From Calvatia gigantea (taxonomy: Eukaryota; Basidiomycota; Agaricomycetes; Agaricales; Lycoperdaceae), in contig JACAAK010000010.1 in the NCBI GenBank assembly GCA_025093985.1, forward strand, positions 335,501 through 399,500: DNA of 64,000 bases. Reading direction: 5' to 3'. The translations under genes and the position numbers were made by a program. Of this stretch, positions 31,899 through 41,996 are shown one piece after another (position 1 is the first letter of the stretch; each line of letters starts with the position of its first letter). The notes below the pieces were generated by a model that saw nothing but the letters and a program-made list of their open reading frames with translations, ran no database searches and was not told the origin of the DNA.

Positions 31899-33918
31899 AT
31901 GGCCAGCATGTCTCTGCTTTTTCTCGTCCTCCTCTTGAAATTCTGGGTCGCTACTTGTTCAACTTTCGTCAGGAATAATGGCGCATCTGGTTTTGTCTCT
32001 GTGCGCAATGGTAACTTCCAGTTGAACGACAGGTACGTCTCTCTTATACGCCTTCATACACACCACTAAGCCTCCAGACAGGTTTTTCAGCTTCTATGGA
32101 ACCAACGCCTACTGGGTCCACATGACCACCGACGACGATATGGACCTGACATTCCGGAGTATTGCTGCTGCTGGCTTCAAGGTCGTCCGCACCTGGGCCT
32201 TCAACGATGTCTCTGCCAAGCCGGCATCGGGGCCCTATTTTCAGGTATGTTCTATTGGTCCTTTCTCCTTTTCTACGTGCATTTATTCTCCAAAAGATCT
32301 TGAATGGGACTCAGGCATTCATCAATGATGGCACAGATGGGTTTCAAAGGCTCGACCGAGTTGTTGCAACGGCAGACAAGTATGGCATCAAACTACTGTT
32401 TACCCTCACGAACAACTGGAATCCCGAGCGCCCAATGCCGACTACGGCCTGGAACCGCCGGACGAGCACTGACGATCTTCCGCGAGGGTACCTTGGGAAC
32501 GACTACGGTACGTTTCACGCGGTGGTATTGTGTATGGGAAGTGCTGAGCTGCCCACAGGCGGCATGGATCTATACATTCGCAACTTCCGCCCGGGTGGAA
32601 CACACGATCTATTCTACACAGACCGAACCATCATCGACGCCTTCAAGAACTACCTCGCTCAAGTGGTACCCCGGTATGCTGCGCACCCGGCAGTTCTCGG
32701 ATGGGAACTTGGGGAACGATTTGCGTTGCTCGTCAACCCTCCCTGCATCCTCGAACTGCAACACAACGACAATCACCAATTGGACTGCAGAGATATGTTG
32801 GTCCTTCAATGTTGACTACAATTGTTCGTGTCTAACCCAGACACCCTAGCGGATTATGTGAAACAACTCGATCCTCGTCATCTCGTCACCGCAGGGTGCG
32901 TTCTCGTTTCAATCGCATACAGAGCCGACGTTAGTGCTGACCACGTCTCAGTGACGGCGGCTTCTATTGCCTTCAATGCACCAAGTTGTTCGCCAAACAA
33001 TTCACGCACCCCAACCCTGCTCTCTCAGGCCCGTCGTTCGACGGCTCGTACGGCGTAGATACCGAGGACATCTTGGCTATCCCTGGCATCGATTTCGGAT
33101 CCTTGTAAGCTTCTGCCTTTGATGGTGCGAGTCATGGCTGATGGCTTTGCAGTCAACTTTTCCCTGATCAAATCGACTATTTCCCCGCACGAAGCATTGG
33201 CTTTGCTGTCAGGGCCATCGGTGATGGTGGTCGATGGGTTGGGGTCCACTCCACCACTGCAGCTTTGTATGTTTCTCATAACGTCTTACCTATCGTAAAG
33301 GAATGTAATTTCTCGTTTAATTTCCTAGGGGAGGCAAGCCGGAGGTTCTCACAGCCGCTTCAATCATCACCAAGGGACACTATTCGTCATTTGTTCCTTT
33401 CAATTCAAGCACTCGTTTGCCTGAAGGGGCCCCTTGTGGTAAGACTATGATTTAACTCTCGCATCTATCACTTAATGCCCCTTCACCAAGCCGGAGTCGA
33501 AAACTTCCAGGCAGATTTCGCGTTCACAGCCTGGGCGACGTGTAAGCCACATTGATCCTTCGTGTATTGCTTTTTCATTGAAATTCTAACCGGACCTCAT
33601 CTATCCCAAGCTGCAATCAGCGGGAACATCGGTGGTGTCTTGGAGTACCAGGTGAGAAATTGACGTCTCTTCGCGTGGGCAGGTTCCTGACAGTGTACAC
33701 CACCAGTGGCTCCAAGAGGGTTTGACCAGCCATGGGACGACTAGTGCAATCTGGGCCAAGAGAGCATTAACTACGTCGCCTAATGATGGTGGTGGACAGT
33801 GAGATAATCTCGCTGCCTTTCTCATTCAACCATACTTACCCTTACACTTTTCAGTTACAACGGTCCTGCCAATGGGCAAAATGCGATGCAATTCGCTGCA
33901 AACCTACCACCCATTTAG
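31899..33918 (+). pseudogene. GH5_7 mannanase-like gene, block A, frameshifted
   Basis: This is a paralogue of the secreted GH5-like genes in blocks B and C, to which block B is very close. ATG at 31899 opens a signal peptide (MASMSLLFLVLLLKFWVATC). The exons read [33 protein letters not shown] and [16 protein letters not shown], with introns in the same places as the paralogues. One extra base near 32707 (GAACTTGGGGAACG against GAATTGGGGAATG in block B) changes the conserved WELGNDLRC to WELGERF and shifts the frame, exactly at the motif that holds the acid/base residue in mannanases. Downstream exons still show [20 protein letters not shown] and end NLPPI at about 33918. It could only work with a compensating splice. 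Confidence 0.75.
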
Positions 33919-34176
33919 TGCGTGATATGCTCGAGTACTCCTTCCTCTTCGAAACTATTTCTCCCGACATGTACATTGTATTTCACAACATTTCATAAGC
34001 TAGTAGTGTCGTTTTGGGTCTTTGTGATGCCCACGGATGATAGAACTCTCTGTTCAGTCAGTTTCTGATACTCTCCTGTAACTCCATAACACCAGAAAGG
34101 ACATGCGGATCATATCATCGTGTTGTATCAGTTATTTGTGCCATCGAGAAGTGTCATATTGAAACGGTGCAACTCC
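33919..34176. other. 3' flank of the block A GH5-like gene
   Basis: Non-coding sequence closely matching the equivalent flank after block B (56709-56880), which marks the shared end of the duplicated unit at about 34095. Confidence 0.5.
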
Positions 34177-34650
34177 AGCGGTATGCGATTGTGTTCCGTC
34201 AATCGTGAGGCTCTGAAGCTGAGGTTCACGAGCAACCGATCTACAATCTCCATATCGCTTGTGTCATCCAAGGGCCCCATGGGCCGGAGGTCACAGAGGA
34301 ACAAAACGACCTCCTCGACCGTTTCGCCCCGTCTTATGACCAACTCTACCTCAACCCTCCCAAGTGGCAGGTTGTAGAGTACACACCTCTCACCATCCTT
34401 CTAGAGTGACGCGCTGGGCTCCGATTCAAGGAGGAGCAGGTGGCACATTAGGGGCACTGGGAGGACTGTTCTTCTCACTTCGACTACTCATGGAAACGTG
34501 ATCAAGCTTCAGTGTACTGTGAAGGTCCACATGCAAACTGCTATGCAGGTCGGTGAGCGGAATGAAAGTACTACTCGTATTTCCCAAGAGCTAGAGTTAG
34601 ATGATAAAGTGGAGTTTGCGTTGCAGTGGCTGAAGCGTTCGAGTGTACGG
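34177..34650 (+). pseudogene. Decayed fragment of the DUF2235 gene
   Basis: Two parts of the DUF2235 gene at 21313-23458 are recognisable. The segment 34177-34240 (LKLRFTSN) matches the region coding VRPIKLRFTANND. The segment 34285-34640 matches the C-terminal exon (EVTEEQNDLLDR, then PSYDQLYLNPPKWQ and VEYTPLT, later YDKVEF in decayed form). The roughly 600 bp between these in the parent is missing. Stops and indels break the frame. A partial duplication followed by decay is the simplest reading. Confidence 0.75.
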
Positions 34651-36415
34651 GTAAGAACTACGTGTTGAAGAGAGCGACGATGAGGGTCGAAGTCACTCTC
34701 CGTCACTCTGGCCGAGGGTGCCGTGCCGGAACTTGGATATTTCTGATGAGATCACGTTGTTGATCAAGTCCCAACCAGTTGTTCTTCTCCCTGAGTTCCA
34801 AACAACATGGATGTGACCGTCCGAACCGAGGGCTTATCCGAACTGCGGGCAGTCGATGGTACTGTATGGGGCAAGGGCCTGTCACCCGAGCAATCCGCAA
34901 GATCAACCCACTGGGGTGGTACGTGGGAAACTGCCTTTTATAAACTTTGTCACACCCCAGTCACACGATTCCAACTTGAATATGCATTGGTCTGATCAAC
35001 GTCCTCTTTGACAGAGTATTGAACACTAACATTGGGTGAATAATCTTTAATAATTAAATAATAAACTTACCATTGGGGTGTGTGGATTTATAATGAAGCT
35101 CTGTAATTAAATTGTCCATCCGCCACAATTTCTGTAGTGGCAAGCTTTGAAGTTGCATAGGTCTGTGCTTTAATGCTTACTGTAGCCAGTAGGAGGAGTG
35201 AAACGGCAAAACACATAAACGAGAACAGTAGTAAATTGTATCCGTTTATAGCAACAAATTCTCCCCGACGACTCTTGTATTCTTTAGACTAACTCTTGTC
35301 TTTACCATTTCAGTTTTCCCCCTGTTGGTACAAACAACTGACTCCCCGTGATTGAACAAGCACACATATTTTCATCACTTTCCATTATTTTTAGCTTATG
35401 CTGATCCCTGAACACTCATACAAAAATCCTGTTCTTTGACTTCTACACCATGAACAGCACCCCACACTCACCTACACTGCACACAGCCCTGCGTGATTCC
35501 AAGATGATCAGTTATGAGAGCAAAACAATGGTAAATACTGTACATGCATTGCTATCGAAGGCAACAGGTACATCCACATGGACTTGTTGCTTGATGATAT
35601 GACCTTTGGGCTTCAGCTTCTAAGGCCTCAGGGTGAGTGGTGTGTGATTTCTTTTTTTGGTAATTTTTCATGACCACCCTGGGTGGGTTGATCAAACGGA
35701 TTGCTTGGATGACAGGCCCTTGGCATAGGGTATGACAGATTATATGTTATGAAAATCTTAGTGGCACCTTGAGCACCAGTCCCCAACTCTGGTGATGGAT
35801 ACAAAACAAGCACAATTTCATAACTTGACCACAAAACCTAGTGTACAATTGTATGCTATATAATTCTAGACCTCCAATTCCCATGTGCACTGAACAGCAA
35901 GTAATTCTTCAAATTGTTCTTTTTTTTATGCCATGGTGATCTTCATGGTTCTGCCATAAGCTTAAAGCCCTGTAGAAGCACAGTAAAAACTTGCCAGACA
36001 TGTGATACTTTCCAGCAAAAGTGACATCAAACAGATGGTTCATAGCAACATCCTGTGCCAACAAGTTGGTGTAACACTCATTGGTAAATCCAAAAAGTGT
36101 AGTCTTCAATATGATACACTTTACACTGTTTGAAATCAATATGATTTCAACATGACCTATGTCATATCAGCTTGTTGGTGCAGTGAGCAGAAGGGGTTCT
36201 TTTTACTATATACAGGGAGCTGCAGTACACTCTAGTGTGCTACATGATTCTCATTTGATGTTATTTATTTGCCCCATGGAATGCAGAGCTGGGGAGCTCC
36301 CATGGAACTCTCAACTTTATTTTATTTTTTCCATTTCCATGGCCACAGGTCATTTGGCAGAGAGGGGGCATTTGAATTGACAGAACCCTCCTCTTGCAGA
36401 GTCGGGGGTATAGCC
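34651..36415. other. AT-rich region without a supported gene
   Basis: The base composition becomes more AT-rich than the gene region. A minus-strand frame at 36139-35909 (TTLFGFTNECYTNLLAQDVA) is protein-like but unrecognised and could be a transposon relic. The part 34700-34930 has a GC-richer minus-strand frame of 67 codons, also unrecognised. Nothing else can be supported. Confidence 0.35.
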
Positions 36416-36420
36416 ATGGG

Positions 36421-36831
36421 TGTTGAATCTCAATCCCATACCACTACATTGGTTCAGTCTATTTATAGCTGAAATGGGGTCTCAAGTACTTCACTATTAG
36501 AAGCAAGATAACAAGCTACAGACATAGTACTAAACTACACTCTAGGTTGCTGGCTACATGGTCTATTAGATACATGTGTAGTATGCATTATGCTCTGTAT
36601 ATGCTACTGGTAGATAAGACCTCACCTGTTTATGGGTTCAGAGTGCACAGACTAGGGACTATATGTATATAAACCTGTATGTAGTATATATATGTCCTTC
36701 AGACAATTTAGTCTATCTTTCACTTAAACTACTATCTCTAAAAGCAACACTTCAATACATCTCTCAATATTCTAGTGAGTATGACTCCCCTTTGCCACTA
36801 ACATAGCTACTGTGGTGTACTCATCTCAACA
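36421..36831 (+). mobile_element. Solo Copia-type LTR, target duplication ATGGG
   Basis: A 411-bp LTR, starting TGTTGAATCTCAATCCC and ending GTACTCATCTCAACA, related to the LTRs of the Copia element at 41564-48358. ATGGG flanks it on both sides (36416-36420 and 36832-36836). The LTR sequence is in plus orientation, opposite to that Copia element. No internal sequence remains. Confidence 0.85.
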
Positions 36832-36898
36832 ATGGGCACTATGGGTTTTACCTCCAGGAACCTATGGGTTAAGGGGTTTCACAGAGTTATGGGTTATG

Positions 36899-37864
36899 TG
36901 TTGAGATAAGTACACTACAGTAGCAAATGTGCTAGCAGTAGAGGGGAGTCATACTCACTGGGATTGGAGAGAAGAGCATTGTAGACAGTGGCTAATGGAT
37001 ATTGTAGAGGCAGGATGAAGAAAGACTTAATTGTCTAAGGAAAGTACACATACTACATAGAGCTTATATATCTAAAGTCTCTGGTCTGTGCACCATTCTA
37101 CCTATCTAGGTGAGGTCTTATCTGCCAGTAGCATATACAAAGCATAATGTGTACTACACATGTATCTAATAGACCATGTAGCCAGCAACCTAGAGTGTGG
37201 TCTAGTTGTTATAGTGAGATAGAATTTGTTCTAATTCTACCCAATATCTATCCGCAGATGATATCAAAGGGAACTCCTTCTCAAAGGCTCAAAGAATAGA
37301 CAAAGTATTACAACTACTTTGGATATTCTTAAGTCTTACAATCAAAGGTCTATCCTCAGAGTATAACTCCTTAACGTCTTATGAGGTATACTTAGTAGTT
37401 TTTAGAAGCAACATCTTAAGAGTAGAGTTTAAGAGTGTGTTAAGAGTTATAGATTGAGTCTCCACCTAACCAAGTAGAAACAATGGGGTCTACTGGTCAA
37501 GTTGAGGGGTTTATATACTACAACAGTGTACTATTGTATTGTACTGTATTGCTATGTTACTTGTATATATATGGTATTTAAATGTGGTACGACTTCAAAG
37601 TGGTATGACTTTGAATTATGACATAAGCTGTGCTATTTATATGTATTAAGTTCTAGGTAAGTCTGGCTATGTTCTAGGTCTGTCTAGATACAAGCTAGTC
37701 TTAAAGGCATTCTAGAACTTGTATTATCTAAGTAAATACATGAGTTCATAACACTAGTACTGTGTCCATAGCTCGTTATCTTGCTTCTAATAGTGAAGTA
37801 CTCAAGACCTGTTTCAGCTATAAATAGACTGAACCAATGTAGTGGTACAGATCGAGATTCAACA
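36899..37864 (-). mobile_element. Solo Copia-type LTR, interrupted, target duplication TTATG
   Basis: A minus-orientation LTR of about 414 bp net, running on the plus strand from TGTTGAGATAAGTAC to GATTCAACA. TTATG flanks it at 36894-36898 and 37865-37869. Another solo LTR (37207-37753) is nested inside it. Only 67 bp separates it from the plus-orientation solo LTR at 36421-36831, so the two form an imperfect palindrome. Confidence 0.85.
37207..37753. mobile_element. Nested solo LTR, second family, target duplication CTAGT
   Basis: A 547-bp insertion inside the minus-orientation Copia LTR. It begins TGTTATAGTG and ends TTCATAACA, with 6-bp inverted ends (TGTTAT/ATAACA). CTAGT flanks it at 37202-37206 and 37754-37758. 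Removing it restores the alignment with the neighbouring LTR. It is unlike the other LTRs in the window. Being nested, it is younger than the LTR it sits in. Confidence 0.85.
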
Positions 37865-37869
37865 TTATG

Positions 37870-38483
37870 GGTTAAAAGTATCTGCAAACCAACTTTGTTC
37901 CCACAAATTTCTATAAACTATGACAGAGTATGGGTTGTTGCAACTATGGGTCATTTCAGAGTTGACTGTACCTCTATCCTAGGCCATTTGTCCTCAAGCA
38001 GAAACACTGTAGGTCAGACCAAATTCTCTTCCATTCTGTTATCCCACCTTGACACAATCTACTGAAATGATTTCCAAAATGGCTGAACCACTAATACCAA
38101 GTCAAAGCCACAGAGCAGCTCAGAGTAGTACTTTTTTTTTTTTTAGATCAATGTTTCTATAAGGCCTATATCACTACATAATGTGTTTATTGCCTATAGT
38201 CTCTATAACAAGAGCTGGTGTCATTGCTAAGGAAGGATGCCCCCATCTGAGTCCTACCAGATTGCAGAGGAGTTGCCAGGGTATGCACCAAAGCTCACCC
38301 CATTCCCCAGATTTAAACTATAGAGCAGGTACTACAGGTACTGGACAACCTCCAGTACAATAGGTGAGAAAGGAATACTGTCAAAGAATGAAGTGTGGGA
38401 CCAGCTCCCACACATAGCCATGAAACAGTGCCCAGCTACAGGGCCCCTTGAAGGCATAATATCCCTAGATGAGGCTTACAACC
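37870..38483. other. Unassigned sequence between LTR insertions
   Basis: About 600 bp with a poly-T run (near 38130-38145) and no gene I can support. It may be older transposon remains. Confidence 0.3.
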
Positions 38484-39028
38484 TGTTGAATCTCGCTCCG
38501 TACCACTACATTGGTTCAGTCTATTTATAGCTGAAACGGGGTTCGAGTATTTCACCTTCAGAGGGTCGATAATAACGGACCATCACGGACTACGTACGCA
38601 GTAGTTGTACTGCCCTTTAGGTAGTCGGTTATACCCTCCGCATGGAACCTTCTAGTACATGCGTCGTACACAGTATGCTCCAATTATGCTACTGGTAGTT
38701 AGACCTCACCCGTATAAGGGTTTAGAGTGCACAGACCAGGGATATTAGTATATATACCCTTATGTAGCATTGTAGTATGTACGCTTCTTAGCGATGCCTT
38801 TTGGCATAAGACACTATGTCTTCTCTTCTCCACGCTAGCTTCTCTAAGCATCGCTTCCCCTCTCCTCAAGACTCTCTGAGTACACTGGTATAAGCAGGAC
38901 TATGTCCGCTACCATGCGCCTCTCCTACTGGACCGTCTCCCGGATGAATACGACTACCCTCCACCGCTGACGCCTACACGCTTAGGTAGTGTGAACTTAT
39001 ATTGGGATGTCTACTCATTCTCTCAACA
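38484..39028 (+). repeat. 5' LTR of the truncated Copia element
   Basis: A 545-bp LTR with TG...CA ends. Its first 70 bp and several inner blocks match the 408-bp LTRs of the neighbouring element, but it is longer and more GC-rich in its second half, so it belongs to a diverged subfamily. Confidence 0.75.
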
Positions 39029-41563
39029 GGTTATGGGCCCCGACCGCCGCTCACTCGGACCGCGTTAGCAACGCTGGTAGAGTTTGAGGAGGCTACGGTC
39101 GCTTTCAACCTGGGAGACAGTAGTGCCTTTGGTCCACTTGATACCCTGTCTAACCCATGTTGTGAACGCGTGCACTACGCACAGCAGTCCTACATGATGC
39201 TGACACGTTGTTACCCGTTCTTGGTTTTTGATCTGGCAAACTGTCATCTCCGGTCTGGTTCGACCGCTTTAGGTCCGCTCCCCATTCTGGGTTGCAGCAG
39301 AACTGTTCCGCTCTGGTTGCTCCACCTCTGTTCTGGTATTCTCTCTCTGATCAACGACAACGCTTTGGGCTTTCTGGGATTCTCTTCAGATCCGCCTCAG
39401 TAATTTACTATATGATGTATCATCTACGCTGAGCATTATACTCTGCTTTGTTGGTCAATTAGCTGGTCTTCGTGACCGCAATAAATACCGCAGTGTTAGG
39501 CAAATTATAAGCCTTGTGTTCTTGTGTTTCAAGTCGATTGGGCAAGTCCCGCCTTGAGTTAATAACACACCACGAGCATATACCTGAGCTATTTGACCCA
39601 CTTAAGCTGGCAGCTACAAGCCGCTAAGGCCCGCTTAATTAAATAAAGCTAGGATATAGAAAATATCTTTGAGAAGTCCGCCGTTTGTTTCGCTTTAGGC
39701 TTCAACGCTTTACCCCTTCCACGTCTATTCGACCACCGCTTTACTCTTTCTACGGATAGCTCATGCGTTTTAAAGCGCTTTATGCCACGCTAAGGCAATG
39801 AGCCGCCGCATTTGCAGCGCTTACGCTGGTATGGTAGACAGCGGCCGCAAGGCTTGCAGCACCAATAAAACCAATGGCATTATGCCGATAGCAGCAGCAC
39901 TCGCAGCATTCACAAAAATATCCAAAGAAGATAGCAAGGAGAAGAACGCTAATCGCGTCCTTGCAAGCTGGGAAATAAGGGGAGAAGGATAATGAGCTGG
40001 TAATACCGCCATTATGTCGTTTCAGGAAATACTTCAGAATATAGTTTAAATATGCCGCTGGCTCGAGCGACTGCCACCATATACTATTTCTCTTATAGAG
40101 GAGCCGCGTCGCTATATATCGCGCCCTGCTTCTAGCATCAACGTTCCTTCACTTGTGTTAAGCGCATGTCCACGTGCTCAAGTTTGAAGACCTGTTTTAA
40201 GTCAGAGCATGGACGAGCACATTAAAATGTTTTGTCCGCCAACTACAGGAATAACAATGATTGCTTTAAGGAAGTTTGACTTCATGGAAGTCGCCGTCCA
40301 TGATTAGGACTCGAGCGCACCATCTAGCAACTATAATTGAGAAAGAGGATGAGTATAGCACCATACGATGCAACACGCCGATGAATTCCTTAAGAAATCC
40401 TTTAGACCGCTCTTTATGGAGCTTGGCGCCGGAGGAGTTCTTGAGTCGCCATCTTCGGATGTCGCTGACCTTGATACCAATGGAAGGATATACGGTAGTA
40501 CTTTTGACTTCATACTCCTTGATAAATGCTACGAATAACGGTGTGCCGCGTGAGATGTAAGCGCTGGCTATAAATCCTTTTCTATGCAACAAGTGAGAAA
40601 TCCTTATGGGTTATATGAAGATGATAGCGGGAGCACGTCGCTCTATTCACTTGAGAAGAATATCCTCTCAAGGATCTCGTGAATCGCATCATTACAAAGA
40701 AAGGAAATTACGACATGTCTAGGAATTAGCAGAATAGCTCCCAACGTATAACGGTTGAGCTTCAGTACTGTGTCACCAGATTTAATTCTTAGACCTCGCC
40801 GCTTTACATTAGGCTTGAGGCAAGAAACTGGAATCCTACGGGAACGATAAGTATCTGAGCTGCTTTCAGATTCCAGCATTAGTCTATGACATTAGGGATA
40901 AAGATTTGTAGCGCCACATTTGTGTGCGGCCGATCTATATCGAGAAAATCTTATAATGTATGTCCTCGAGTGTAATGCTTTTGAGGCAATCGTTAAAGGT
41001 CACCACCTTTGCAATAAGTCATGCAGAGCTGTTTTAGTTCACCCAATCTCATCGTTGTACACGAACTTGCGATTATAAGCAAGGAGATGTCTGGTTGTTG
41101 AACATTACGCCTACTAGACTATATCGTTTGACATCATCGAACAGAACTTCCCAAGATTATGCCTTCTCCACTCGTCTTTTATGACTTGTTGAGATGTTGC
41201 ATGATTTCATTGCCACTCTGGATTATTTCACAAGGGAAATTGCATCAGTACCTTTATCCAGAATTCTTTATACGAATATCCTCATCCTTGAGCGTGATAC
41301 TCGGATTTGATGGAATTGCTAGTCGTCTATTACGACGCTACTCTATGACCTCTTATCTCATGATGATAGTTGTCCTCCTTCGAAAGAAGTTATGAGGCTC
41401 TAAGATTCATTAGAGAAACCTCTATAGTATAGCTGACAATGGCCAATGTCGCAACTGATTATGGAGGAGAGTTTGTCTAAACGAGAGCAATAGCAAACAT
41501 TCGTGGCATGAATAACCCACTTAAACCTCCTACTCCCAATGCTTTCGCAACGGTTGACGTAGA
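38484..41563 (+). mobile_element. Truncated, decayed Ty1/Copia element
   Basis: A plus-strand relative of the minus-strand Copia element. Its 5' LTR (38484-39028, 545 bp) starts TGTTGAATCTCGCTCCG and ends CTCTCAACA. The primer-binding segment GGTTATGGGCCC follows at once (39029-39040), then a leader and gag start similar to those of the intact element up to about 39400. From 39400 to 41400 most of the sequence is unrecognisable. A short decayed integrase piece near 41370-41480 is recognisable by TDYGGEFV, matching TDNGGEYV in the other element. The element ends where the next LTR begins, and no 3' LTR is found. Confidence 0.7.
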
Positions 41564-41971
41564 TGTTAAGACGAGTACACCACGGTAGCTTGCGCTAGTG
41601 GCGGAGGGGAGTCGTACTCACTGGGTTTATTGAGATGGTAGTTATAGACGGTTGCTAGTGGATATCTTAGAGGAATGATGGGCAGAGAATAGACTGAATT
41701 GTCTAAGGAATATACGCATACTACATAGGTCTTATATATCTAATGTCTCTGGTCTGTGCGCTGTTCTACCTAATACAGGTGAGGTCTTATCTGCCAGTAG
41801 CATATACAGAGCATACTGCGTACATTGTTCTATTTAATAGACCATGACCAGCAACCTAGAGTGCGGTCTAGTACATTGTTCGTTATCTCTCTTCAAGAGT
41901 GAAGTACTCAAGAACCCGTTTCAGCTATAAATAGACTGAACCAACGTAGTGGTACGGATTGAGATTCAACA
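41564..41971 (-). repeat. 3' LTR of the minus-strand Copia element
   Basis: 408 bp, on the plus strand from TGTTAAGACGAGTAC to GAGATTCAACA. It is nearly identical to the LTR at 47951-48358, the only difference I noticed being T against C in GGAT(T/C)GAGATTC. A purine-rich tract (minus strand GTGAGGAGGAG, 41972-41982) adjoins it, as expected for plus-strand priming. Confidence 0.92.
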
Positions 41972-41996
41972 CTCCTCCTCACTTGAAGGAGGGAGA

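Noticed and set aside
32162..32849. Alternative long plus-strand frames in GH5-like copy A (and the same in B and C).
   Set aside because: They run through introns in shifted frames and lose the GH5 motifs.
36421..37864. One foldback transposon made of two inverted LTR arms.
   Set aside because: Each arm has its own perfect 5-bp target duplication, which shows two separate solo LTR insertions.
39798..39992. A plus-strand frame with an Ala/Lys-rich sequence in the Copia relic.
   Set aside because: It is short, matches no motif I know and lies in decayed transposon sequence.
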